A DNA stretch of 64,000 nt from Ferruginibacter sp. Its GTDB lineage: Bacteria; Bacteroidota; Bacteroidia; Chitinophagales; Chitinophagaceae. The stretch covers positions 1 to 64,000 of the forward strand of contig JAHBTN010000015.1 in NCBI GenBank assembly GCA_019638575.1. Reading direction: 5' to 3'. The translations under genes and the position numbers were made by a program. The notes below the pieces were generated by a model. It ran no database searches. It was not told where the DNA came from and saw nothing but the letters and a program-made list of their open reading frames with translations. Shown here piece after piece: positions 18,016-26,396 of this stretch. Position 1 is the stretch's first letter. Every line of letters starts with the position of its first letter.

Positions 18016-18142
18016 AATATCATTTTTATTAAAGAATACAGAATCGCAAAACTGAAGCCTTGTTACAAAGAATATGAAATAAAGAAAACATACCGAAATA
18101 AAATTCATTCATTCAATTAAAATGATCACAAAAAACTAGATC

Positions 18143-18398
18143 ATGAAAAAAAATATTTTATCAGCAACTTTTATTATTCTTTTTATAGGATTGAAAGCAC
18201 AGCAGGCCCGGGTTAAAAAAGGAACCACCCATCCTCAAGAAAAATGGAAAAATTATTGCAAAAGATCTGGATAAGCAAAACTATCTCAATAAAAGGAGAT
18301 CGACCAATAAGGCTTTCAACAAAGTGGACTCTTTTTTAAGAAGCAGAACAGACACTACTAAAAAATCCCCTACAAAAAAAACTGAAAAGAAAAATTGA
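18143..18398 (+). pseudogene. Frameshifted small secreted protein
   Basis: ATG at 18143 starts a signal peptide (MKKNILSATFIILFIGLKAQ) and a basic stretch, but the frame stops at 18274 after 43 residues. A second frame, offset by one base, is open from about 18246 to the TGA at 18396-18398. It encodes IIAKDLDKQNYLNKRR, then VDSFLRSRTDTTKK and a lysine-rich end. Joined, the two parts resemble the small secreted protein at 13866, with the same order of signal peptide, basic helix, VDSFLR/VNSIFK-type segment and Lys-rich tail. One indel between about 18225 and 18260, near AAGAAAAATGGAAAAATT homopolymers, would restore it. It is a decaying paralogue or a sequencing error. Confidence 0.5.
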
Positions 18399-18415
18399 AA
18401 ATCAATCTTCATAAA

Positions 18416-19303
18416 ATGATGCCTCCATTACAAAATAACAATTTTGTAGTGGCTGAAGCGGAAATGAAGCCTGCTCCGATAGGAACGTTATTAACAAAAC
18501 GACCGGATAAACACATGGGAATAATATTCGACTGGTCAGTGTTTGTTTTTTCTTTTTTACTCGGTATTTTGTTTTCTTTCTTTACCAGTAGCATTGCATC
18601 TTCTACAATGCCCTGGATTGTATTGGCAATGGTGCCCTGCTATGCAGCAGCAGTGGTATTAAAACAAGCACCGTTATCGCTTCGTATATCTAAAATAAAT
18701 AAAACAGATGATTTTAAGAGGATAAAGTCGGCAATGTTTAATATTCAATTCCTTTTACATTGTATTGTATTCTGGGTTATGGTATTTGCAGCCCTGTCTC
18801 AAATTGTAATTTACGGTGTGGTTAGCTGGTGGGATGCGGATAACCAGTTTCCTCCTTTTCTCATCGGTTTAGTTGTAGGTATTACACTTACGCTAATGGT
18901 ATATATGTTGCGTTCGCAACTAAATTATAAACACGGCAAATGGAGATCCAAAAACAAGCCCCCTTCCGTTGTAGAGACAAAAATTGAAAAGAAAAAAAAT
19001 ATACTCCGTCAGGAATTTATTGCCGATCTACTTCTTGTTGTTTCAGTAAGTTTTTTTACCACGTATTTATGGGGCCCGGTGGTTAGATATTGCATTTCTT
19101 CCTCCAATTTAACAACGAACAAAGGAGTTGTTGAGTTTGTGTTTTTGGTTTCACTATTATATATATGTATTTATCTCCCTTTCCGGTTAGTGTACCTGGT
19201 AGAAGAAGGCGGCTATACAAAAAGACAATGGCTTTCCTTTCTCTTTTTACTTATAATGATAATGATACGCGGCGTAGTATATGCCTATTTCAACGACTGG
19301 TGA
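18416..19303 (+). CDS. Polytopic membrane protein of unknown function
   Basis: The ATG at 18416 gives 295 residues; the longer frame begins at a TTG that overlaps the stop of the preceding broken gene. About seven hydrophobic helices are visible (first near IIFDWSVFVFSFLLGILFSF, last near WLSFLFLLIMIMIRGVVYAY), with a basic loop KHGKWRSKNKPP between helices four and five. No catalytic or transport motif is evident. It lies in the run of envelope genes and precedes the S74 repeat protein by about 120 bp. Confidence 0.6.
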   Translation: MMPPLQNNNFVVAEAEMKPAPIGTLLTKRPDKHMGIIFDWSVFVFSFLLGILFSFFTSSIASSTMPWIVLAMVPCYAAAVVLKQAPLSLRISKINKTDDFKRIKSAMFNIQFLLHCIVFWVMVFAALSQIVIYGVVSWWDADNQFPPFLIGLVVGITLTLMVYMLRSQLNYKHGKWRSKNKPPSVVETKIEKKKNILRQEFIADLLLVVSVSFFTTYLWGPVVRYCISSSNLTTNKGVVEFVFLVSLLYICIYLPFRLVYLVEEGGYTKRQWLSFLFLLIMIMIRGVVYAYFNDW

Positions 19304-19422
19304 TTTTAAAAAAAAAACTGAAGCAAAATACAAAGATGATACAAACAGTGTACCAATATTTTTTATTGATTAATTATTAGAAAATGAAAAATGAATTAGT
19401 ACAACTATTAAAATTATCAAAC

Positions 19423-21810
19423 ATGAAAAAACTTTTTCTTACACTTATCAGCTTTTATTCATTCGTGAATGTACAAGCTCAAAATGTAGGTATTGGTACG
19501 AATAATCCTGACGCATCCTCAAAATTAGAAATTACCTCTGACCATGCAGGTCTTTTGATTCCACGGCTTACTTCACCTCAAAGAACCGGCATCAGTAACC
19601 CGGCTACCGGATTGATGGTATTTGATACAGATTCCTCTGCATTCGCATATTACACCGGTAGTGTATGGCTTTTTTTGAACAGCAAGAACGACAAATCTAA
19701 TGACTGGAGTACCACGGGTAATGTAGGTACAGGAGCAGATAATTTTATAGGTACTATAGACAATACATCTCTTTATTTTAAAATCAATAAAATAAGGGCA
19801 GGACAAATTGATTCTATTGGGTACAATACCGGTCTTGGGTTTAGGACTTTTGATTCTATTACATCAGGTAAATACAATACCACTTTGGGATATAAATCTT
19901 TTGTGAGTAATACAACTGGAAATTACAATACAGCAATCGGCGCTAATGTCTTGCAGAATAACACTTCCGGGTCATGTAATACTGCTAATGGGTACCTGGC
20001 GCTCTACTTCAATACTTCAGGTAATGGTAATATTGCAAGTGGTGATCATGCACTTTTTTCCAATACCACAGGTGGAAGTAATACCGGTACAGGTTATCAG
20101 GCGCTCCTATATAATAGCACCGGCAATGGTAATTCAGCATATGGCTTTCAGGCGCTCAATTCTAATATCTCCGGCAATAATAATACCGCTAATGGTGCAG
20201 GTGCATTATTTAATAACACTACCGGCTATAGCAATGTGGGTATTGGTTTGAAAGCATTACATAATAATACCGATGGCAATTATTTAGTAGCAATAGGCGA
20301 TTCTGCACTATATAATCAAAATGGAGGAGATGGATTTAATACAGCAGTGGGCTCAAAAGCATTATACTCAAATTCTACCGGGAGCTACAACACAGCGAAT
20401 GGATCCTTAGCACTATATAGCAATACCACAGGATACTATAATACTGCTACCGGGGCCAGTGCGCTCTACAACAATTCTACCGGGAGCTACAACACGGCGA
20501 ATGGTTTACTAGCACTATATAGCAATACCACAGGAAACTATAATACTTCTACAGGGAGCAGTTCACTCCTCTACAATACTACCGGGAGCCACAACACAGC
20601 GAATGGTTCACCCGCACTTGTGAACAATACCTCTGGAAATGATAACTGCGCTTTTGGGAGCCACACACTCTACGGCAACACCACTGGCAGCCAAAATACT
20701 GCTGTAGGGTACAGAGCATTGGAGAGTAATAATGGCAATAGCAACGCAGCTTTGGGATATGAGGCACTTCATTTAAATATCACTGGCAGCCAAAATACTG
20801 CTGTAGGGTACAAAGCATTGGAGAGTAATAATGGAAATAACAATGTAGCTATAGGTTATAGTGCACTCTCCTTATCATCTGGAAGCAACCTTGTGGCTAT
20901 AGGAGATTCTGCACTATCCAAGCTTTATGGGGGCAGTGGCCGTAATACTGCCATAGGTTCAAAGTCTCTTTACAACACTACCACCGGTAGTTCCAATACC
21001 GCCACCGGCTTCCAATCACTTTACACAAATAATGGAAGCGGTAACACAGCTAACGGGTCTCAAGTCCTATACTCCAATACCACAGGCTCTGAAAATACTG
21101 GCTATGGTTACGAAGTGCTTTATCGTAATACTTCCGGAAATTATAATACGGGTTCCGGGTCAAAAGCACTCGACTTCAATACCACAGGAAACTATAATAC
21201 TGCATACGGTTACAATGCGCTTAAAACTAATACTTTAGGCGATGGGAATACGGCAATTGGCGTTAACTCAGATGTAACATCCATAGGTTTAGAAAATGCC
21301 ACTGCCATAGGTGGAGGTGCTAAAGTCAATGCCAGCAACAAAATTCGCCTGGGAAATTCATCAGTTACAGTTATTGAAGGACAGGTACCATTTACCACAC
21401 CCTCTGACGGAAGATTCAAAACCAATATCACCGAATCTGTAAAAGGCCTTGACTTTATACTAAAGCTGCGTCCGGTGGTGTATAATTTCCAGACAGGAAA
21501 ATTCAATCAGTTTATCCAGACAGGCAAAATATCAAATGCTATTTACGCCGGCTATTCCGAATCAGAAAAGATAAAGCATAGTGGTTTCATAGCACAGGAA
21601 GTAGAAAAAGTGGCTCAGGAAACAGGTTATGATTTTGATGGGGTAATCATACCTAAGAATGATAAAGATGCTTACGGACTTTCCTATTCTCAATTTGTAG
21701 TGCCCTTGGTAAAAGCTGTGCAGGAACAACAGCAAATGATAGAAAAGCAACAAAAAATGATTGATGCACTGTCTAAGGAAATAGAAATAATCAAAAGCAA
21801 GATGAATTAA
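19423..21810 (+). CDS. Secreted repeat fibre with C-terminal S74 self-cleaving chaperone
   Basis: The start at 19423 (795 residues) is chosen because MKKLFLTLISFYSFVNVQAQ is a signal peptide; the frame opens 13 residues earlier. The mature N-terminus has the NVGIGTNNPDASSKLEI motif common in Bacteroidota fibre-like proteins. About 27 copies of a 17-residue repeat (GNYNTAxGxxALxxNTT pattern) follow, similar to YadA/tail-fibre head repeats that stack as a trimeric beta-helix. The C-terminus is a Peptidase_S74 intramolecular chaperone: SDGRFKTNI with S661 and K666 in the dyad spacing used by phage endosialidases and MYRF, so cleavage before S661 is predicted. A terminal coiled coil (QEQQQMIEKQQKMIDALSKE) would hold the trimer. 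A surface fibre or adhesin is likely. Confidence 0.87.
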   Translation: MKKLFLTLISFYSFVNVQAQNVGIGTNNPDASSKLEITSDHAGLLIPRLTSPQRTGISNPATGLMVFDTDSSAFAYYTGSVWLFLNSKNDKSNDWSTTGNVGTGADNFIGTIDNTSLYFKINKIRAGQIDSIGYNTGLGFRTFDSITSGKYNTTLGYKSFVSNTTGNYNTAIGANVLQNNTSGSCNTANGYLALYFNTSGNGNIASGDHALFSNTTGGSNTGTGYQALLYNSTGNGNSAYGFQALNSNISGNNNTANGAGALFNNTTGYSNVGIGLKALHNNTDGNYLVAIGDSALYNQNGGDGFNTAVGSKALYSNSTGSYNTANGSLALYSNTTGYYNTATGASALYNNSTGSYNTANGLLALYSNTTGNYNTSTGSSSLLYNTTGSHNTANGSPALVNNTSGNDNCAFGSHTLYGNTTGSQNTAVGYRALESNNGNSNAALGYEALHLNITGSQNTAVGYKALESNNGNNNVAIGYSALSLSSGSNLVAIGDSALSKLYGGSGRNTAIGSKSLYNTTTGSSNTATGFQSLYTNNGSGNTANGSQVLYSNTTGSENTGYGYEVLYRNTSGNYNTGSGSKALDFNTTGNYNTAYGYNALKTNTLGDGNTAIGVNSDVTSIGLENATAIGGGAKVNASNKIRLGNSSVTVIEGQVPFTTPSDGRFKTNITESVKGLDFILKLRPVVYNFQTGKFNQFIQTGKISNAIYAGYSESEKIKHSGFIAQEVEKVAQETGYDFDGVIIPKNDKDAYGLSYSQFVVPLVKAVQEQQQMIEKQQKMIDALSKEIEIIKSKMN
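19867..21330 (+). repeat. Array of about 27 tandem 51-bp coding repeats
   Basis: The repeats encode the 17-residue unit of the fibre protein. Some neighbouring copies are nearly identical in DNA (ACCGGGAGCTACAACAC recurs near 20378 and 20479; CTGGCAGCCAAAATACTGC near 20685 and 20784), which points to recent duplication or gene conversion. Two copies (starting VAIGDSAL) carry a 2-3 residue insertion. Confidence 0.85.
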
Positions 21811-21841
21811 CCACATTATGATTTTTTAAAAACCTTAAAAA

Positions 21842-22129
21842 ATGAAAAAAGCATTATACCACCTTGCGTTTCTTTGTACAACAACAGCGGTAAAATCACA
21901 ATTGTATGTACAAAGTGGGGCTAAGTTTCCTGTAGGCGGCACCGTTACATTGCTGGATGAAGGTTTTATTCAGGAACACGGAGGTGGTACCGCTATCAGC
22001 GGTAACATCGGATTATTGAATCAGGAGATTGCTAAATCGGGTAATCAGCAGGTAAGCCTGCAAATTTTTAATGAAGTAGTAACCGGACAAATGCTGTTTA
22101 CATCTGGCAATGTTAATTTTAAAAAATAA
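21842..22129 (+). CDS. Short secreted protein following the S74 fibre
   Basis: Encodes 95 residues: a signal peptide ending near VKSQ, then a Gly-rich beta stretch (FPVGGTVTLLDEGFIQEHGG, ISGNIGLLNQEIAKSGNQQV). It resembles the first strands of a longer beta-helical secreted protein, so it may be a truncated copy or a small accessory of the fibre, encoded 31 bp upstream on the same strand. No family recognised. Confidence 0.45.
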   Translation: MKKALYHLAFLCTTTAVKSQLYVQSGAKFPVGGTVTLLDEGFIQEHGGGTAISGNIGLLNQEIAKSGNQQVSLQIFNEVVTGQMLFTSGNVNFKK

Positions 22130-22235
22130 CATAATGTTGTTGGCTATACAGCACCACTGTCGTATCCTGTATAAATATAAATACCTTGCACAGGTAATAA
22201 TTAAATAAATATAACAGTGTAAAAACATTTCATCT

Positions 22236-24005
22236 ATGGACAAAGCAATGCAATCAAAATTTGTTGTAAAAGATTTAAAAGTACATAGCAGCGATGAATG
22301 GATGGCTGACGGTACTAAAAAATACCGGCGTGTTTTTGACCGGTACGAACTTAGTTATGTTTATGTAGAGTTTTCATTTTTTAATAAACTGTTTGATGAA
22401 GAAGACTGGGACCTTGATGTTACATTAGAATGTACCTTAAATACATCGAATCCTGTTAAGCTTTGCAGCCTCAAACAAACCCGAAAAGTGAGCAAGACAG
22501 AAAACATTGTTTACATACGTGAAAGCTGGGGCAAACCCGCTGCAGGTGATTTTTGGAAGATTGGAGATTACAAGTGGAGTGTGCTAATTGATAACAATGT
22601 AGTATCTGAAACAGTATTTCATGTAGAAGACCTGGGGCCTGATGCGCTTGCAAAGAACGGATATATCAATATTGAATCAATAAAACTCTTTGAAAGCGAT
22701 GTAACCATAGAAGCAGATCCTGCCAGGAAATACTACAACAAATTTAAACGGGATGAAACCCGTTATGTATGTGCCGAAATTCAGCTAAGGAGTAAAAGCG
22801 AAAAAGGTTTTTATGTTGAGTTGTTTTTTCATTATTTAGATAAAGCCGGGTTTCTAAAAGGAAAATCTTCAGAATTAATTTATGTGAAACCAAATACCCA
22901 ACAACTTCTCTATACGGTTCAAAATGGCTGGGGATCATCTACGCCGGGCTTGTGGAAGAATAATTTTTATAGTATTGATGTTTATTTTATGGAAGTATTA
23001 ATGGCCAGCGCCACATTTGAAGTAGGCGATACCTGGAATGAAGAAACCAATATCAAACCTGTAAAAGTAGATGAAGTAATACCGCAGATTAATATAGTAC
23101 CGAAACCAAACCCCGAAATTCTTTTGCAGAAAAGCCTCGCCCAGCTTAATAGCCTTATAGGGTTGGCTAATATTAAAAATGATGTAAATGAAATGGTAAC
23201 CCTGGTAAATTTTTACAAAGAAACAGGTAAAGATTTTCTCAATAAATTTTCATTACACTCAGTATTTACCGGAAACCCCGGCACTGGTAAAACCACCATA
23301 GCACGAATACTCTCTGGCATTTATCAAGGGCTGGGCATTTTAGAAAAAGGGCATTTAGTAGAAGTAGACCGGGAAACACTTGTGGCGGGGTTTATAGGGC
23401 AAACGGCTATTAAAACAAAAGCTAAATTAGATGAAGCCCTTGGCGGAATATTATTTGTTGATGAAGCATATTCATTGGCCGGTCATGGTTTATCTGAAAA
23501 TGATTTTGGGCAAGAAGCCATTGCCACTATTTTAAAATATATGGAAGATAACCGTGGTAAAATAGGAATCATAGTAGCCGGATATCCAGACAATATGCAG
23601 GATTTTGTCAATAGCAACCCCGGGTTACGAAGCCGCTTTGATAAATATTTTCAATTTCCTGATTATAGCCCCGAAGAAATGTGGGCAATTGCCTCTGCCC
23701 TATTTAATACAGAAAAAGTATCGCCCAATGAAGCAGCATCGGCACACCTGGTGAACTATTTGAAATGGTTGTATGATCAACGAGACGAAAATTTTGGCAA
23801 TGCCCGTACGGTTCGCCAGGTTGTAGCCGAATGTGTAAAAAACCAAAACTTAAGATTGGCAACTATTGCAAAAGAAAATAGAACTACCGAAATGCTGAAT
23901 ACAATAATTCTTGATGATGTAAAAGAATTTGATATTAACGAACCCAATCGTTGGGGGGGCGGCAAAAAGCGCAGTAAAATTGGGTTCAGAAAACAAGATG
24001 ATTAA
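22236..24005 (+). CDS. CbbX/SpoVK-type AAA+ ATPase with duplicated N-terminal beta domain
   Basis: Encodes 589 residues. The C-terminal part (about 300-580) is an AAA+ module of the CbbX/SpoVK/EccA group: GNPGTGKT at 346-353 (Walker A), LFVDEAY with D409-E410 (Walker B), VAGYPDNM and an arginine-finger region GLRSRFDKYF. Such ATPases remodel protein complexes. The N-terminal 280 residues hold two similar beta-rich domains, each ending in a W-G...G-x-W...Y...V...F-x-V-x-D pattern (RESWGKPAAGDFWKIGDY and QNGWGSSTPGLWKNNFY), which I do not recognise and which could bind the substrate. No signal peptide; cytoplasmic. It heads a compact operon with three small envelope proteins. Confidence 0.83.
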   Translation: MDKAMQSKFVVKDLKVHSSDEWMADGTKKYRRVFDRYELSYVYVEFSFFNKLFDEEDWDLDVTLECTLNTSNPVKLCSLKQTRKVSKTENIVYIRESWGKPAAGDFWKIGDYKWSVLIDNNVVSETVFHVEDLGPDALAKNGYINIESIKLFESDVTIEADPARKYYNKFKRDETRYVCAEIQLRSKSEKGFYVELFFHYLDKAGFLKGKSSELIYVKPNTQQLLYTVQNGWGSSTPGLWKNNFYSIDVYFMEVLMASATFEVGDTWNEETNIKPVKVDEVIPQINIVPKPNPEILLQKSLAQLNSLIGLANIKNDVNEMVTLVNFYKETGKDFLNKFSLHSVFTGNPGTGKTTIARILSGIYQGLGILEKGHLVEVDRETLVAGFIGQTAIKTKAKLDEALGGILFVDEAYSLAGHGLSENDFGQEAIATILKYMEDNRGKIGIIVAGYPDNMQDFVNSNPGLRSRFDKYFQFPDYSPEEMWAIASALFNTEKVSPNEAASAHLVNYLKWLYDQRDENFGNARTVRQVVAECVKNQNLRLATIAKENRTTEMLNTIILDDVKEFDINEPNRWGGGKKRSKIGFRKQDD

Positions 24006-24035
24006 ATTAAATATGAATCATAAAATTATTAAACC

Positions 24036-24530
24036 ATGCAGGAAACTCTTCATTATTATCTTGACCATTCCTCAGCAACGGTAAACCTAACATTAACAGA
24101 CAGGCAATTTATTGCCGAAACACAGGGAAAAGGAGTTTTGGATAAGCCTCAGCATATTAATATTCTTATATCAAGTATTAAAAAATATTGCCTGGTTGCA
24201 ACAAACAAAGTTCAAAATCTCAATAATGCACGCTCGGCCGGTGATTATACTTACGACTCAGAATTTATTTTTTTGTACCCCGATGGACAAAAAATGAAGA
24301 CTAAAAGAATATTTGTAGATAGCCTTGATGCAAATTTTGTTACGCTACTAAACGAATTAAAACATAAACAACCCAATGCAAGTTTACTTCACCTCCCACA
24401 AGAGGAGGCATTAAAACAAATAGGCGTAACACCAGCCGCTAAAACGATTCGTACTTTTTTATGGTTGCTTGTAGGCATCCCTGCTATTGTCCTGCTGATT
24501 TTTATCCTGACTAAAATATTAAAACATTAA
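24036..24530 (+). CDS. Tail-anchored membrane protein of the AAA+ operon
   Basis: Encodes 164 residues: a soluble N-terminal domain of about 135 residues with alternating strands (LHYYLDHSSATVNLTLTDRQF), then one C-terminal helix (TFLWLLVGIPAIVLLIFILTK). The strand pattern recalls a PH-like membrane-associated domain, but this is a guess. It starts 30 bp after the AAA+ gene and is probably cotranscribed; the topology puts the soluble part in the cytoplasm, where the ATPase could reach it. Confidence 0.58.
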   Translation: MQETLHYYLDHSSATVNLTLTDRQFIAETQGKGVLDKPQHINILISSIKKYCLVATNKVQNLNNARSAGDYTYDSEFIFLYPDGQKMKTKRIFVDSLDANFVTLLNELKHKQPNASLLHLPQEEALKQIGVTPAAKTIRTFLWLLVGIPAIVLLIFILTKILKH

Positions 24531-24552
24531 TACCATAAAATGTTAACGAAGT

Positions 24553-25017
24553 ATGAGTAAGGCTAAATATTTTTTTCTTTTCATTCTGGCTGTTGCAGCA
24601 TTCCTGGCAGTAAGGCATTGGCTTGACCGTGAAAGGGAAAAAATTCAGGATATAGATATTGTACGTGCCGATATGGATGAAGGCGACCCACATCTTGGCT
24701 CATGGGCACAAAAAAACGACAGTGCTTTACTGTTACTACGCTTACAACGAGATGGAAATTTTAGTTACCGAATGGTAACGTATCCTAAAAACGACACATT
24801 AAAATATAACGGCCAATACCGGTTGCTGCCCCCTGCTGTTACAAATAATGGATTACAATACCCTCATTTAATTGCAATAAGTACTAAGGGTGATACCATC
24901 ATCAATCATTTTATACAAATTACCCGTGCCACCAAAAAGAATATTGATATACTTAGCCTTGAGAAAAATAATATACCCGGTTCACCTGCCATACTTTTTT
25001 ATAGAATTAAACAATAA
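24553..25017 (+). CDS. Membrane-anchored protein of the AAA+ operon
   Basis: Encodes 154 residues. An N-terminal helix (YFFLFILAVAAFLAVRHWL) acts as an uncleaved anchor or signal. The remaining 125 residues look like a small beta-barrel of lipocalin or lipocalin-like type: LGSWAQKNDSALLLLRLQRD, FSYRMVTYPKND and LKYNGQYRLLPP are the sort of G-x-W and Y-x-G-x-Y segments seen in such domains. No named family. Spacing to neighbours is 22 bp and 6 bp, consistent with one transcript. Confidence 0.55.
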   Translation: MSKAKYFFLFILAVAAFLAVRHWLDREREKIQDIDIVRADMDEGDPHLGSWAQKNDSALLLLRLQRDGNFSYRMVTYPKNDTLKYNGQYRLLPPAVTNNGLQYPHLIAISTKGDTIINHFIQITRATKKNIDILSLEKNNIPGSPAILFYRIKQ

Positions 25018-25023
25018 AAGATT

Positions 25024-25650
25024 ATGAATAACTATCTGCGTAAATTATGGGTTCCTGTTTTATTGTGTATCACCTCCTGCTCAAACCCATCCAATAAAAG
25101 AGCGGTAGGCCTTGATGAATTGGAAAGAATACAGGCAGAAGATAAAAAGCAGATGGAAGAATTAAAGCCTAAAAGAGGTATGTTAACCGCAGTAGAATTA
25201 ATAGAACTTTCTAACTGTGCCGATTTATCCTGTATCCAGCAATTTATGAAACCCCTTTCTACCGATTTTGTGTATGGCAAAAAAGGCGAGTTTTATGCAG
25301 CGCAAAATATAAGTATAAAAGACACAGCCGGAACAGAACTAACGATGCCTGCATCTACTTTTTATATAGATGTAAACCCACAGGCTTCGTGGCGGGCTGC
25401 CCATACCGTTCATTCAAAAGTACAGGGCGACAGCCTGTTAAATGAATTTAAAAAACTAGGCTTTCAATTAGTTGATGAAGGTTATTACCTGGGTTTAAAA
25501 AGCAAACAACAGCGATGGGTTTCAGAAAAATACCCCGGTAAAAGCTTGTACGTTACCGCCACTTTTAAACCCTGGTACTTTAAGGGGCTGTATGAAAACA
25601 AAACTACCTGGCCTTGCTATGTGTTTGAAATATATAACAACCAACAATAA
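25024..25650 (+). CDS. Lipoprotein of the AAA+ operon
   Basis: Encodes 208 residues. The signal peptide ends in a lipobox (CITSCSNPS, Cys about residue 19). A charged linker follows, then a folded domain of about 150 residues with two Cys close together (ELSNCADLSCIQQFMK) and a C-terminal aromatic strand region (FKPWYFKGLYENKTTWPCYVFEIY). No family recognised. It is the last gene of the operon; 226 bp without genes follow. Confidence 0.58.
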   Translation: MNNYLRKLWVPVLLCITSCSNPSNKRAVGLDELERIQAEDKKQMEELKPKRGMLTAVELIELSNCADLSCIQQFMKPLSTDFVYGKKGEFYAAQNISIKDTAGTELTMPASTFYIDVNPQASWRAAHTVHSKVQGDSLLNEFKKLGFQLVDEGYYLGLKSKQQRWVSEKYPGKSLYVTATFKPWYFKGLYENKTTWPCYVFEIYNNQQ

Positions 25651-25876
25651 CTTTCCCCTGCCAAATTTTTACACCCCTTATTAAAGTATTTGCCTGCCCA
25701 ATCAACCTTTTAGGTTATACACACAATATGCTTATTAATCCACCTTTATCACTTAATAGTTAATAATCTTTTTTATTAGTAAAGGCTTTTATACATTTAC
25801 TTAATAGAACCAACCGGAGCAGGATAATCAAATAAAATCATTTTAACCTTTTAAAGATTTTTACAGCTTAAAACGC

Positions 25877-26380
25877 ATGATAACAACTTCTATTACTAAC
25901 CCCGTTAACGAAGTTATCAGCCACCATGTTTTTGCAAACGTGTTACTGAATAATGCTTCCAGTCAAAAATCGTTGCACGCCACCGTTAGTTTCTCTCCCG
26001 GCGATGTTATATGCAGGTTTAATGCCGGCACAACACAAACCTATGCAACTTACCTAACCGTGCAAACCGGCGCCGACAGCCACATTACACTAATGCCCGA
26101 GTTTTTGCAATACATCAACCACAGTTGTGCGCCCAATGTTTTTTTTAACACTTCAACCATGGAATTGATTTGTTTGCAACCGATACAACCGGGTGATGAA
26201 TTTACTTTTTTTTATCCAAGCACTGAATGGGAAATGGCACAGCCTTTTGTATGTAATTGTGGTAATGATGCTTGCCTGCAGTTAATAAATGGCGCATCGC
26301 ACCTTTCGGTAGAAACGCTTTCAAAATATAAACTAACCGATTTCATCAGGCAGCAGGTAAAACATAAGCTTTCCCTGTAA
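25877..26380 (+). CDS. SET-domain protein (putative lysine methyltransferase)
   Basis: Encodes 167 residues, essentially one SET domain with post-SET. NHSCAPN at 81-87 is the SAM- and substrate-binding knot motif. It is followed by a GDEFTFFY segment with the expected Tyr at 113, then the zinc-binding post-SET cysteines C126, C128 and C133 (CNCGNDAC). The first 75 residues provide the SET-N strands. SET enzymes methylate lysine side chains using S-adenosylmethionine. It heads a three-gene cluster, 16 bp before an ATP-grasp ligase, and a second SET domain is fused to the third gene. The target is unknown. No signal peptide, so cytoplasmic. Confidence 0.87.
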   Translation: MITTSITNPVNEVISHHVFANVLLNNASSQKSLHATVSFSPGDVICRFNAGTTQTYATYLTVQTGADSHITLMPEFLQYINHSCAPNVFFNTSTMELICLQPIQPGDEFTFFYPSTEWEMAQPFVCNCGNDACLQLINGASHLSVETLSKYKLTDFIRQQVKHKLSL

Positions 26381-26396
26381 CAGGCCTAACATTGTT

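Noticed and set aside
18395-18415. TTG start for the membrane protein at 18416
   Set aside because: It overlaps the stop of the broken gene, while two ATGs follow closely with the same protein.
19867-21330. Regularly spaced DNA repeats that could suggest a CRISPR or minisatellite array
   Set aside because: The period is 51 bp in frame, every unit encodes the same 17-residue motif in one long open frame, and there are no unique spacers.
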